A model generated the notes under the pieces. It was not told where the DNA came from. It was given only the letters and a program-made list of their open reading frames with translations, and made no database searches. Shown here in pieces: positions 32,855-41,544 of a stretch of DNA of 63,516 nucleotides; within the stretch, counting starts at the first letter, position 1, and the number at the start of each line of letters is the position of its first letter. Source of the DNA: Silicimonas algicola (lineage in GTDB: Bacteria; Pseudomonadota; Alphaproteobacteria; Rhodobacterales; Rhodobacteraceae); NCBI RefSeq assembly GCF_003148765.1, contig NZ_QGGV01000015.1:1-63516 (forward strand), written 5' to 3'. Both the position numbers and the translations under genes were made by a program.

Positions 32855-34048
32855 ATGTCCAAGCGAGGCAGGTATGACGGACCAGCGCTCTTGTCGTCTG
32901 GCTTCCGTCCCTTTTTTCTGGTTTCCATCCTCTTCGCAGCAATCGTCATTCCGGTCTGGTGGTTTGTCTGGACAGGCCGGACGTCACTTGCCGGTCCGTT
33001 CACGCCAGCGGACTGGCACGTCCATGAAATGGTCTACGGCTACGGTGCAGCGGTGCTGGCGGGGTTTCTGTTCACTGCGGTGCCCAACTGGACCGGCCGG
33101 CTGCCGACGAGGGGCTGGCCTCTAATGTCCCTCTTGTCCCTCTGGTTTGCCGGCCGGATCAGTGTCGCCGGCCTGATCGCTCTGCCTGCGTCCGTTACCG
33201 CCGCCGTGGACCAGTCCTTTCTCCTGGCCGTCACCCTCATGATTGCACGCGAGATCGTGGCAGGCCGGAATTGGCGCAATCTGAAGGTTCTCATGCCGGT
33301 CGCGCTGCTTTGGCTTCTGAATGTCCTCTTCCACGCCGAGGCGATCGCGTCCGGCACGGCGGACTTCGGACGAAGAGCAGGAATGGGGGTGCTGATCTTT
33401 ATGATCATGCTGATCGGGGGTCGAATCCTGCCAAGCTTCACACGGAACTGGCTTGCGGCCAGAGGTCATGAGCGGTTGCCCGTTCCGTTCAACAGCTTCG
33501 ATGTGTTGTGCCTGGCAACAGGTGCAGTGGCACTCGTCGCCTGGGTCGTGGCAGCCGATACGTGGACGTACGCCGCGCTGGCATTTCTCGCTGCCGGTTT
33601 GCATCTTGTCCGATTGGGGAGATGGCAAGGTACCGCAACCGCGAAGTCTCCGCTCCTGCTGATGCTTCATCTGGCGTATCTTTTCATACCTCTTGGCTTC
33701 TTCGGCACCGCTTTGGCGACGTGCGGCGTCGCACATCCGGCCGTCGGCCCCCACCTGTGGGGCATTAGCGCGATTGGCGGAATGACGTGCGCTGTCATGA
33801 TGCGTGCAACCATGGGTCACACCGGTCGCCAGCTAAATGCCGGGCCGATGTTGACGTCGGCCTTCCTGCTCGTCGTTGGTGCTGGAGCTGCAAGAGTTGC
33901 CGACCCCAGTATCTCTGCGCACGGCGTAGATGGGGCAACACTTGCCGTGGTCCTGTGGACGCTCGCATTTGCCGTAATGGCGACCGTGCTCTTTCCTTGG
34001 CTCGTGCTGCCGAAATCCGACACTCCTCGAAAAGCTAACGTTACCTAG
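32855..34048 (+). CDS. nnrS: NnrS-family heme-copper membrane protein
   Basis: This encodes 397 residues with about twelve membrane segments. Typical NnrS features are FRPFFL near the start, DWHVHEMVYGYGAAVLAGFLFTAVPNWTG and the conserved GGRILPSFTRNW. NnrS proteins are inner-membrane heme/copper proteins that protect cells from nitric oxide stress. It follows pseudoazurin by 78 bases. In the absence of a visible NO reductase it may be the local defence against NO made by NirK. Confidence 0.9.
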   Translation: MSKRGRYDGPALLSSGFRPFFLVSILFAAIVIPVWWFVWTGRTSLAGPFTPADWHVHEMVYGYGAAVLAGFLFTAVPNWTGRLPTRGWPLMSLLSLWFAGRISVAGLIALPASVTAAVDQSFLLAVTLMIAREIVAGRNWRNLKVLMPVALLWLLNVLFHAEAIASGTADFGRRAGMGVLIFMIMLIGGRILPSFTRNWLAARGHERLPVPFNSFDVLCLATGAVALVAWVVAADTWTYAALAFLAAGLHLVRLGRWQGTATAKSPLLLMLHLAYLFIPLGFFGTALATCGVAHPAVGPHLWGISAIGGMTCAVMMRATMGHTGRQLNAGPMLTSAFLLVVGAGAARVADPSISAHGVDGATLAVVLWTLAFAVMATVLFPWLVLPKSDTPRKANVT

Positions 34049-34250
34049 GAGCATCCCGGGTGCAGAAGCGTGCCTCGGGTGCTGGACATCTATGTCGAGC
34101 GCTTCTTCCGGATCTGGCAGTTCTACCTAGCCGCAGCGGAAATGGCGTTCCGACATGGGCGCCAGGCGGTCTTCCAGTTGCAACTCGCGAAGAACCGAAC
34201 AATGCACAGTGTTACCTGACGCGGCGATGACGGGCCGCCCCACTTGCCGT

Positions 34251-34604
34251 TCAGATCCAGTAAGGCGCCACTCCGTAATAGTCATAGGTGCGGCGTTCCC
34301 AGTCGCGGTCCCTGTGCCAATCGTCGGTTCTCGCCGGCGCTCCTTCGACTTGGTCAGCAGTGATGTCCGTAACGAAACCCTGTTTTGCAGTGTCGTAATG
34401 GAGCTTGTTCCAGGGAATCGGATAGTGTTCTTCACCAAGACCCAGGAATCCGCCAAAGCCCATGACGGCATAGGCGACGTTGCCCGACTGCTTGTCGATC
34501 ATCAGATGATCGATTGACCCGATGTGTACGCCGTCGCGCCCGTAGACTTCAGTGCCGTTAACGTCCGCAGACGAAACCATGTTGGATGTACCAGAGGTAG
34601 GCAT
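34251..34604 (-). CDS. PRC-barrel domain protein
   Basis: This encodes 117 residues from an ATG with AGGGAGA upstream. The PRC-barrel core is VYGRDGVHIGSIDHLMIDKQSG then VMGFGGFLGLGEEHYPIPWNKL. The acidic/aromatic C-terminus (RTYDYYG) is common in stress-induced PRC proteins of alphaproteobacteria. A perfect EcfG consensus lies 28 bases upstream. It is probably a soluble cytoplasmic protein; function unknown. Confidence 0.85.
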   Translation of the reverse strand: MPTSGTSNMVSSADVNGTEVYGRDGVHIGSIDHLMIDKQSGNVAYAVMGFGGFLGLGEEHYPIPWNKLHYDTAKQGFVTDITADQVEGAPARTDDWHRDRDWERRTYDYYGVAPYWI

Positions 34605-34631
34605 GATTGATCTCCCTTTTGGTGAAAGATC

Positions 34632-34656
34632 AACGGACAGGCCAATCTGCGGTTCC
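34632..34656 (-). promoter_or_regulatory. EcfG promoter, exact consensus (GGAAC-N16-CGTT)
   Basis: On the minus strand GGAAC is at 34656-34652 and CGTT at 34635-34632, spacer 16. This is the only site in the window matching the published consensus at every fixed base. Confidence 0.75.
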
Positions 34657-34724
34657 GCGGAACTGTGACGCGGCACGAGGCGACTTCGTGATCAGCCTGT
34701 CAACGCAGCTGCGGCTCACTCCCC

Positions 34725-35060
34725 TCAGCGAGACATGAACCTCCGGCGCGCCTCGACAGCAGTATTGTACCGCTGTTCGAGCTCCGCGATGAGAGCCATC
34801 GCCAGACGCCTCTCTTCTTCGCTCTTGGCTTCTCGAAATGCCTGTCTGGCTGGTTCCAGCAGTTTCTTGATCCTGAACTCCTCGGGCAAGGCCCCTGCCT
34901 CGGCCATTATCCGAACCGCAACCTGGGTTGCCATGTCGGTGAAGGCCTCACCGGAATGATCTGGCAGAGGCTTGCCTTCGCCCGTCAAGCCTATGAACTG
35001 CCCCTCTGCGATGGCCTTGCTGATCTGCCGTTCGACGAGCGTTCTCAGTGATCGGGACAT
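34725..35060 (-). CDS. DnaJ-like DUF1992 domain protein
   Basis: This encodes 111 residues from an ATG with GGAGAA upstream. The sequence (VERQISKAIAEGQF, LTGEGKPLPDH, MALIAELEQRYN) follows DUF1992, annotated as the DnaJ homologue subfamily C member 28 conserved domain. It is mostly helical and has no J-domain HPD motif. It shares a stress-gene neighbourhood but has no EcfG box of its own. Confidence 0.75.
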   Translation of the reverse strand: MSRSLRTLVERQISKAIAEGQFIGLTGEGKPLPDHSGEAFTDMATQVAVRIMAEAGALPEEFRIKKLLEPARQAFREAKSEEERRLAMALIAELEQRYNTAVEARRRFMSR

Positions 35061-35175
35061 GAGCTTCTCCCTTCGATCTGTAGACTCATCGCATCATCTC
35101 AACTTCCGTGCAGGCCTTTGGCAGGGGCCGGAACAATCGCGCTGGAATAGCAGCCATACGTTGCTTCTGTCGCAT

Positions 35176-35200
35176 GGAACCGCGTGACGGGTCTCAGGTT
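35176..35200 (+). promoter_or_regulatory. EcfG-type promoter (GGAAC-N16-GGTT)
   Basis: GGAAC is at 35176-35180 and GGTT at 35197-35200, spacer 16. One base of the -10 box differs from consensus. The DUF2383 gene starts 54 bases downstream. Confidence 0.55.
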
Positions 35201-35254
35201 TCATACGAAGCGAACCGGTAACGGCCCCTCATCGTCGCAATGGAGCTCTTCAAC

Positions 35255-35683
35255 ATGACCAACACACCCAAATCTGGCCTGCACCAGACCCTAACCGCGA
35301 CGAACGACGTCTTACAGGGATATGACACCATGCTGCCGCGCGCCGACGCGGAGATCGCAGGTGTGATCGCCGAACTCACGACGATGCATCGTCGTCACGC
35401 GAACGCGCTGGAGCAGCGGCTCGCCGCTTTGGGCGAATCCGGGGAAGACGACGGATCGCTGCAGGGAACAATGAACGCCGCCGTGGTGACGCTCCGCGAC
35501 TGGATCACGGGCCTGGACGAAAGTTCCCTGGACGCAGTTCTGCGTGGCGAGAAGGCCGTCATGGACATCTACGACGACGCGATGACCGACTGGTCCTCCT
35601 CAGACGATCCCGAGACTGCCGCATTACTAGGGACACAGTTCAAGGAAATCAGCGAGCAGGTGGCCCGCCTCGCGAACCGTTGA
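35255..35683 (+). CDS. DUF2383 (PA2169-family) four-helix-bundle protein
   Basis: This encodes 142 residues from an ATG at 35255 with GGAG 9 bases upstream; an ATG five codons earlier lacks a ribosome site. The repeated helical pattern (LHQTLTATNDVLQGYDTMLPRAD; MHRRHANALEQRLAALG) is that of the DUF2383/PA2169 ferritin-like bundle family, usually stress induced. No metal-binding ExxH motif is evident. Confidence 0.75.
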   Translation: MTNTPKSGLHQTLTATNDVLQGYDTMLPRADAEIAGVIAELTTMHRRHANALEQRLAALGESGEDDGSLQGTMNAAVVTLRDWITGLDESSLDAVLRGEKAVMDIYDDAMTDWSSSDDPETAALLGTQFKEISEQVARLANR

Positions 35684-35958
35684 ATTCCGTCGGCGCCTGG
35701 AGAGGCTGGCCTCAGCACATGGTAGGAACCCTGACGAGGCCGACGCGGTGGTCGATCAGGCCGCCTGCCGGTGCTTAGTCCATCCCGGGCCTGCAAGACC
35801 GCCTATAAGCAGAAGACCGGTCGCGGGACGCCCCGAGGGTATTGGCATTCACAGCGAGCTGCTGCACGCTATCCCCCGACAGGCCGACGCCGTCGGACGC
35901 ATCGGGATCGACATCGAACATGCTGGCGTGCGGCCGCCGAGGCCGTATAGCTGGAGCG

Positions 35959-36519
35959 ATGACCGACCTCACACTCTGGCACGCGCCCTTGTCCCGCTCG
36001 ACCCGAATTCTCTGGCTGCTTGAGGAGATCGGCTGTGCCTATCGTCTGGAGACGCTGCCGTCGTCGCGCACCCTGGACACGGCGCTGCTTCCGGGAAGTC
36101 CGCCGGCGCTGTCCGATGGCGAAGTAATGATGCACGAGACAGGCGCGATGGCCGAGTGGCTCTGCGAAACCCGCGCTACCCATCTCTGGCGGGAGCCGGG
36201 CGCTCCGGGTCGCGCGGGTTGGCTCGATTGGCTGCATTTCGCAGAGACCATGGTCCAGCACGTGGCGCGAAGAGAGGAAGCGGGAGCACCGGCGCGTTTG
36301 ACGGATGCTCTCCAACTTCTGGGCTCATGGATCGGGGATTCCGAATGGTTGCTGAGCAAGTTCTCTGGCGCTGATTGCCAGGTCGGGTATTCCGTTTGGG
36401 TTGCGTCTCAGGCGAGACCGTTGGCCGATCACCCGGCGTTGGCGGCCTACCTCGGGCGCTGCGCGGCGCGACCGGCGTTCCAAGTGGCTTTTGGCGGGAG
36501 CGAAGCAAGGTTGATGTAA
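35959..36519 (+). CDS. glutathione S-transferase-family protein
   Basis: This encodes 186 residues from an ATG with GGAG 2-5 bases upstream. The N-terminal thioredoxin-like domain has SRSTRILWLLEEIGCAY; the usual cis-Pro/Glu-Ser step is altered to MHETGAMAEWL. The C-terminal helical domain is short (GADCQVGYSVWVA). It is about 15-20 residues shorter than typical GSTs. Substrate unknown. Confidence 0.75.
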   Translation: MTDLTLWHAPLSRSTRILWLLEEIGCAYRLETLPSSRTLDTALLPGSPPALSDGEVMMHETGAMAEWLCETRATHLWREPGAPGRAGWLDWLHFAETMVQHVARREEAGAPARLTDALQLLGSWIGDSEWLLSKFSGADCQVGYSVWVASQARPLADHPALAAYLGRCAARPAFQVAFGGSEARLM

Positions 36520-36533
36520 CAGCTCGCGGGCAG

Positions 36534-36882
36534 TCACTTCTTTCCTGCACGATTAAATCGCCCACCTCCGCGGAGCCGCGCCAGCAGCTTTCGGACCTTC
36601 GACACGTGCCACCTGCCGTTGCGCCGCGTTCGGATAGCCCGACCGTTCAGATCGGCCGCGACCTCGCGCAGTGTCATGTCGCGGTCCGCTTGCAGGACCG
36701 CCAGCACAGGAGCCAGCGCCTGGGCGAAGGCATTGGCATTTGCGCTGACAGCCTCCCGGAGCGCGTAACCTCCCGTGCCAGACCCCCTGAGCAGCGCCGC
36801 ACCGTTCGGATTGCCGAGCTTCACGCCTCGCGTCTTGGCGACCGCAGCGCCTCCTTCGTGCGCCAGGCAATCGCTTCTCGCA
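36534..36882 (-). pseudogene. resolvase-family serine recombinase, C-terminal remnant
   Basis: The minus strand encodes only the end of a small serine recombinase. The linker ARRTKEAL-type piece is in one frame, then after a frameshift TRGVKLGNPNGAALL, MTLREVAADLNGRAIRT and GRWHVSKVRKLLARL in the next frame. The catalytic N-terminal resolvase domain is absent. Three other recombinase remnants lie within the window. It marks an old mobile-element insertion. Confidence 0.7.
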
Positions 36883-36918
36883 CTTGCCGGGCGACAGCGA
36901 ACTACCGCGACCTGATTG

Positions 36919-37299
36919 TCACTTCTGTCTCGCTTTTCGATCGGCGTAGCGCCGGTCGCGTTCAGCCTTTCGGGCGGCTTCATCCTTGACGACGCGAGAG
37001 ACGCGGTCATCCAGAGCCTTTTCCCTAGCTGCGACCTCGGCTTCGGCTGCAGCATCGGCGGCCGCCTGGTCCCTCGCTGCATCGGCTTCAACACGCGCCT
37101 GTTCATCGAGCTTGGCCTGATGGCGCTCGGCACGCCGTTCGTCTCGGGCTGCGGCCACCTTCAAACGCTCTTCTTCCCGAGCAAGTCGTGTCGGTTCTGC
37201 GGCTGCCTTTGCTGCACGGTGGGCGTCAAGGAGAGCAGCTTTGGCATCGGCAGCGGCGCCACGGCGGTCGGTAAGATCGTCGTCCTTGGGCTTTCTCAT
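36919..37299 (-). CDS. DUF6481-family, highly charged helical protein
   Basis: This encodes 126 residues from an ATG at 37299; a longer frame begins 25 codons earlier but is less typical. It begins RKPKDDDLTDRRGAAADAKAAL, as in DUF6481 proteins of alphaproteobacteria. The rest is Ala/Arg/Glu/Asp-rich and would form a long charged helix or coiled coil. No hydrophobic segments. Function unknown. Confidence 0.65.
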   Translation of the reverse strand: MRKPKDDDLTDRRGAAADAKAALLDAHRAAKAAAEPTRLAREEERLKVAAARDERRAERHQAKLDEQARVEADAARDQAAADAAAEAEVAAREKALDDRVSRVVKDEAARKAERDRRYADRKARQK

Positions 37300-37768
37300 G
37301 ATGTCTTCCGTCAGATAGGATTGGGGCCGCCTAGCGCGCGCGTCCGCCATAATAGAGAACTCGCGAACATTCAACAGCTCGTAGCGGCACGAGCCCCATA
37401 ACGCCGACGGCCGGGCACCTGGCTCCGGATTTGCCTACATTCCCCCTGCTGGCGCTGCGACAGGCATGAAGGGCTGTTCTGGCAGCAGGTCGTCAACTTG
37501 CCAGTCGGGCCATGAGGTCGCGCACATGCGACACCTGCCACCGCCCGCCGATGGCCTTCCGTTGCGTTTCAAGCCCAAGCCCCGACTGGCCTTGCCGGGC
37601 GGTCGACACGCGCCGGATGCCCTCTAACTCCGCTCTGCGGACGAGCTGCCGCTCTCTGCACATCGAGAGTCATCGACGAAGTCGCATGACCAGTATAGGT
37701 CATCGCGATCCGCATCGCATCTACGCGACGACGCCAACCGTCGCGAGCGCCAACGAGAGAGTAACACT
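37300..37768. other. intergenic gap with recombinase debris
   Basis: 469 bases between DUF6481 and a glutathione S-transferase gene. It includes the resolvase fragment at 37493-37600 (listed separately). The rest holds no recognised gene; the sequence just before 37769 is the promoter and leader of the transferase. Confidence 0.5.
37493..37600 (-). pseudogene. second resolvase-family C-terminal remnant
   Basis: The minus strand reads RKAIGGRWQVSHVRDLMARLAS and a stop codon. This is the characteristic last segment of resolvase-type serine recombinases (GGRWHxSxVRxLLARL). Only about 35 codons can be recognised. It is in the same orientation as the remnant at 36534-36882. Confidence 0.55.
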
Positions 37769-38377
37769 ATGCCCGATCCGATCGTCCGCTATTTCGATTT
37801 TGCCGGGAGCCGCGGCGAGGAAGTGAGGCTTGCGCTGGTGATTGCGGGGGTGCCGTTTGACGATGAGCGTCTAACTCGTGACGACTTGGCCCGCATTAAG
37901 GCTGATCTGCCGTTTGGATCCTTGCCTGTGCTGGAATTTCCCGAACGTGGAATTTTTTCCCAAACCAACGCTATTCTAAGGTTGATTGGGCGGTTGCACC
38001 ATCTTCATCCCGACGATCCGTGGGATGCGGCACGGCACGACGCTGTGCTGGAGGCATGCGAGGATTTGCGACACCGCATCTCGGCGACCTCCCGGATCAC
38101 CGAGGCAACGGAACGGCAGGTCGCACGCAAGAACCTTGCAGACGGCTTCATTCCCCACTGGGCGAGGGGCATCGAAGACTTGATTGGCGAGAACCCTTTC
38201 GTCGGAGGAACGCAACCGGCGGTTGCCGACGTGAAGATCTACATGATGGACAAGGCTCTGCGAGGCGGCGCTTTCGACGACATTCCGACCACGGTTCTCG
38301 ACCCCTTTGCTCGTATTGGCGGAGTGGCGCGTGGCGTTGCAAGTCATCCGCCCGTGCAGGCCTGGTACGCGCAGTAG
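37769..38377 (+). CDS. glutathione S-transferase (sigma-like)
   Basis: This encodes 202 residues, a full-length GST. The N-terminal Tyr (RYFDFAGSRGEEVRLAL) is in the catalytic position of Tyr-type GSTs. GSLPVLEFPERGIFSQTNAILRLIGR provides the cis-Pro and glutathione-binding Gln/Thr. The C-terminal domain has VGGTQPAVADVKIYMM. The pattern resembles the sigma/prostaglandin D synthase class. It conjugates or reduces electrophiles in the cytosol. No operon partners. Confidence 0.85.
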   Translation: MPDPIVRYFDFAGSRGEEVRLALVIAGVPFDDERLTRDDLARIKADLPFGSLPVLEFPERGIFSQTNAILRLIGRLHHLHPDDPWDAARHDAVLEACEDLRHRISATSRITEATERQVARKNLADGFIPHWARGIEDLIGENPFVGGTQPAVADVKIYMMDKALRGGAFDDIPTTVLDPFARIGGVARGVASHPPVQAWYAQ

Positions 38378-38383
38378 GGCGCC

Positions 38384-38712
38384 AGCCGCCGCAAGGGCAT
38401 CTGGATGGGAGGCGTCCCGCCCTTCGGCTAGCGGGTCGAGAGGCGCAAGCTCATCGTAGATGGCGAACACGTCAGGCAGGCGCTCCGGATCTTCCGGCGC
38501 TTCATCGAGGTGGGATCCGGCACCATCCTCGCTCGCGAAGCGGCCGAGGGGATCGCGTCATCCTGCATGACCCGCGCTCTGCGCCTGACCCTGCTCGCAC
38601 CCGACATTGTCGAGGCGATCCTGGACGGGACACAGGGGCCGGACGTGACGTTGGCACGGATGCTGGAGGGGCCTCCACACAACCGGCGGAAACAAGAATT
38701 GAACGTCGCACC
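38384..38712 (+). pseudogene. large serine recombinase remnant
   Basis: One frame reads KGIWMGGVPPFG, an in-frame TAG, then RVERRKLIVDGEHVRQALRIFRRFIEVGSG. It jumps after a large deletion to the C-terminal end LLAPDIVEAILDGTQGPDVTLARMLEG. These are the central and terminal motifs of phage-integrase-like large serine recombinases. The catalytic domain and the zinc-ribbon region are missing. It sits directly before the AT-rich sulfotransferase insert. Confidence 0.7.
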
Positions 38713-38877
38713 GGGACGCAAAGGTGGCAATTCTCGCCATATGTCTTTAGAAGCGACCATGAACCCTATCAGGTGAGAAGCCAACAAGAAGTAATTCGGC
38801 CACGCTGCGCGCAGCTTTGTCCTGGACAACTATTCCATCCACTTGCTTTCGCAACGCAAACGAAAAGGAATGCACCT

Positions 38878-39660
38878 ATGCGAGGCACAATTGTTCTAAG
38901 CGAGGGTCGCTCAGGAACAAACTGGCTTGGAGATCTGGCAAATAGCACAAATGCGCTAGGAAATTGCGATGAATGGCTGGCGCCTGTAGTCAATAACATG
39001 GACTATCAGAATACAAACGTGGATACCTTGATATCCAAAATAATCTCTATGGCGTCCACACCCAATGATATTTTCCTTCTAAAAGTGTTCCCTTATCAAC
39101 TACTTGACTTCTTTCAATTCTACAAAGTGGATCCGCTACGGCGCATTGCATCATATAATGACGTTCAGTTTATCCGATTGGAACGTCGAGATCGTTTGGC
39201 TCAAGCCATCTCGTATACGAAGGCCTCTCAGGCAAAGGCGTGGACTTCAAGTGAAGGCAGGCGAGGTCCCTTGGAGTACAGTTTTGAAAGTATTTGCCGG
39301 TTTTATTTCTTAATCGAAAGATCCTATTCCTTTTGGAGGAGCTATACCGCATTGAATGGAATGCCAACCAAGACATTCATCTATGAGGATCTTTTACCTG
39401 ACGGAAATGATTTTGTTCAGGCACTGGCGAACCACGCTGAAGTATCAGAATATCAAGGTACCTCATCAGCTCTTCAAGTACAGCGAGATTCCGTTTCAGA
39501 AGAGTGGCGATCGAGGTTTCTTGATGAGATAGGAGATAGGGAGCCGTTGGACTTCGTGTCTCCGTCTCGTCCGTCGCACTTAAGGGTGTCCAATTTTTGG
39601 CGTCTTCTTACTGGCACTCCCCTGAAACCTTATCCGCACCTGTATCAATGGCGTCCGTAA
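38878..39660 (+). CDS. Stf0-like sulfotransferase
   Basis: This encodes 260 residues from an ATG with AAAAGGA upstream. The 5'-phosphosulfate loop is SEGRSGTNWLG near residue 8. The 3'-phosphate motif is FIRLERRDRLAQAISY near residue 100. The Trp/Arg-rich middle (KAWTS...GRRGPLEY) is as in Stf0 trehalose-2-sulfotransferase relatives, which transfer sulfate from PAPS to carbohydrate hydroxyls. Its 3' end overlaps the glycosyltransferase start by 13 bases. GC content is visibly lower than that of the core genes, suggesting horizontal acquisition with its neighbours. Confidence 0.75.
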   Translation: MRGTIVLSEGRSGTNWLGDLANSTNALGNCDEWLAPVVNNMDYQNTNVDTLISKIISMASTPNDIFLLKVFPYQLLDFFQFYKVDPLRRIASYNDVQFIRLERRDRLAQAISYTKASQAKAWTSSEGRRGPLEYSFESICRFYFLIERSYSFWRSYTALNGMPTKTFIYEDLLPDGNDFVQALANHAEVSEYQGTSSALQVQRDSVSEEWRSRFLDEIGDREPLDFVSPSRPSHLRVSNFWRLLTGTPLKPYPHLYQWRP

Positions 39661-40574
39661 GTATCGTTGTCCCCACTTTCAACCGACCAAAGCTGCTTCC
39701 GCGAGCGGTCCGGTCAGCCTTGCTAGCCTGTCCGGAGGATGGTCAAGTCGTTGTTGTGGACGATCATTCCGTCATACCTGCAATTTCTGTGCTGAAAGAT
39801 ATTTCGGATACTCGCCTTAGAGTCATAACTAACGGCTATGAAAAGGGCGCATCTGGAGCGAGAAATTTTGGTGTCTTTTCAGCTTTCGGTGATGCCATCT
39901 TTTTTCTGGACGACGATGATGAAATGCTTCCCAACTATTGCCTGAGAGTCATGAAATCTGGCTTTCATGGGTCCTTGGCCGGCTATTGTGCAATAGAGCA
40001 TGTTGAGTTGGATGGATCGACCCAGACCATCTCTAGGAGAGGCCTTGATCGTGGTCTAATTCCCGATAGCGCCTCGATGCGGAAGAAGATTGCAGGACTT
40101 CAGATGGGTTTTTGGATACGAAAAGACGTATTTCAGGAACTTGGCTGTCTCGATCCACTTCTTACCACCGATGAGGATACCGACTTCACTATCAGGATGT
40201 GCTCGGAGAACATCGGGCTGTGGTATGATCCCGACCCTGGCGTACGACAGTATTCTCATTTAACAGCGAATAAGGGAGGCCAGCTGACTAAGACTACACC
40301 TAAGGATGTGGTCGCAAGAAATTATCTCCGGACACTATCGAAAAACCATGCAACCTTCCCACCGATGCACAAGGCTCGCTGGTTCTTGCTTTCGCGGTTC
40401 CTCCGTCGAGCCATCGAGGCGCACGAATACAGGTTGGCCTGGAGAGTTGCAATGGACATCAAGCCTCTGTATCTTTCTATTTGCGGAATCGCATTCCTAT
40501 CTGTCAAGACAATTGCGCGACCTCGTCGACACTTGACTTCGACTTTGATCAACCGACTTTTCATTCAGCGTTGA
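39648..40574 (+). CDS. glycosyltransferase family 2
   Basis: This encodes 308 residues from an ATG at 39648. GT-A fold motifs are VSIVVPTFNRPKLL, VVVVDDHSV, GASGARNFGV and the metal-binding LDDDDEM, followed by acceptor-side DEDTDFTIRM. C-terminal basic and hydrophobic helices may bind the membrane. Translational overlap with the sulfotransferase suggests that the two build a sulfated surface glycan. AT-rich codon use matches the neighbour. Confidence 0.85.
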   Translation: MASVSIVVPTFNRPKLLPRAVRSALLACPEDGQVVVVDDHSVIPAISVLKDISDTRLRVITNGYEKGASGARNFGVFSAFGDAIFFLDDDDEMLPNYCLRVMKSGFHGSLAGYCAIEHVELDGSTQTISRRGLDRGLIPDSASMRKKIAGLQMGFWIRKDVFQELGCLDPLLTTDEDTDFTIRMCSENIGLWYDPDPGVRQYSHLTANKGGQLTKTTPKDVVARNYLRTLSKNHATFPPMHKARWFLLSRFLRRAIEAHEYRLAWRVAMDIKPLYLSICGIAFLSVKTIARPRRHLTSTLINRLFIQR

Positions 40575-40785
40575 GTGATTAGTAGCCCGCGTGTGGCCTG
40601 GTGAAGACCTGAGCCATGGCACAACGAAATCCTGCTCAAGTCTAGGGCCAAGACCCGCGGACTACGTGAAACCGCCCTGCCCGCCTGAAGTCGATATGTT
40701 TTGACAAGATCCATCAAAGAGGGTCTCCTTAGTTCATGAGAGTTCTGATATTCACAGCTTTCTCGCGTCAGAATACCTGGGGGAC

Positions 40786-41544
40786 ATGGGAGTGCCAAAT
40801 ACAGTTCTTTCGATCAAATGGGGAACGGCCTTCGGCGCGTTCGATGTGAACATGCTCTTCCGAGCTTGTCTTGCTCATACGCCCAATGACTTGAAATTTG
40901 TGTGCTTGACGGACGACGCGAGCGGTTTGGACCCGCGGATCGACGCACGTCCGATACCCGACATCGCCTTGACGCCTGAAGAGGCTAAACGGCCCGGTGT
41001 CTGGCGCAAGCTGAGCCTGTTCTCTCCGGACATTGCTGATCTTGGTCGGGTTCTATTCCTCGACCTGGACATGCTTGTTGTCGGCGATCTCTCTCGTTTC
41101 TTTGAGGTCTCTGAGGGCGCTGTCTTTCAGAATATGGGTGAGAGTTGGCGCCCCGAACCACGAAGTGATGAAAAGATCACCGGAACGTGTATATTTTCCT
41201 TCGATACGAGTGGTGAGAGTTCGGTTCTAGATGCGTTCTTGGCTAGAAAGGAAGCCAACATGAATTCTTGGAACAATGAGCAAGAGTTCGTTGGCGCTCA
41301 TGTTTCGCATGCATCTTATTGGCCTGAGGGAATGGTTGTCAGTTTCAAACGCCATCTGTGTCACAGAAACGGGATGGGGCTGTTTGCCAAACCCGCCTTG
41401 CCACTGCCAAGCGCATCAATTGTCGCATTTCACGGCAGGCCGCGTCCTTCAGACACAAGAGAAATGACACTTTGGGGCACCTTCCCCCACCTCCACCTAG
41501 GACCTGTCCCCTGGATTGAGAATTACTATCGACGTTTCGGCTAG
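40786..41544 (+). CDS. glycosyltransferase-like protein with DxD motif
   Basis: This encodes 252 residues from an ATG preceded by GGGGGAC. It contains VLFLDLDMLVVGDLS, the DxD metal site of GT-A enzymes, and a C-terminal IVAFHGRPRPSD. This resembles GT8-like or capsule-associated transferases that start from a nucleotide sugar. It is 211 bases from the previous gene and in the same orientation. No terminator lies between. Acceptor unknown. Confidence 0.7.
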   Translation: MGVPNTVLSIKWGTAFGAFDVNMLFRACLAHTPNDLKFVCLTDDASGLDPRIDARPIPDIALTPEEAKRPGVWRKLSLFSPDIADLGRVLFLDLDMLVVGDLSRFFEVSEGAVFQNMGESWRPEPRSDEKITGTCIFSFDTSGESSVLDAFLARKEANMNSWNNEQEFVGAHVSHASYWPEGMVVSFKRHLCHRNGMGLFAKPALPLPSASIVAFHGRPRPSDTREMTLWGTFPHLHLGPVPWIENYYRRFG

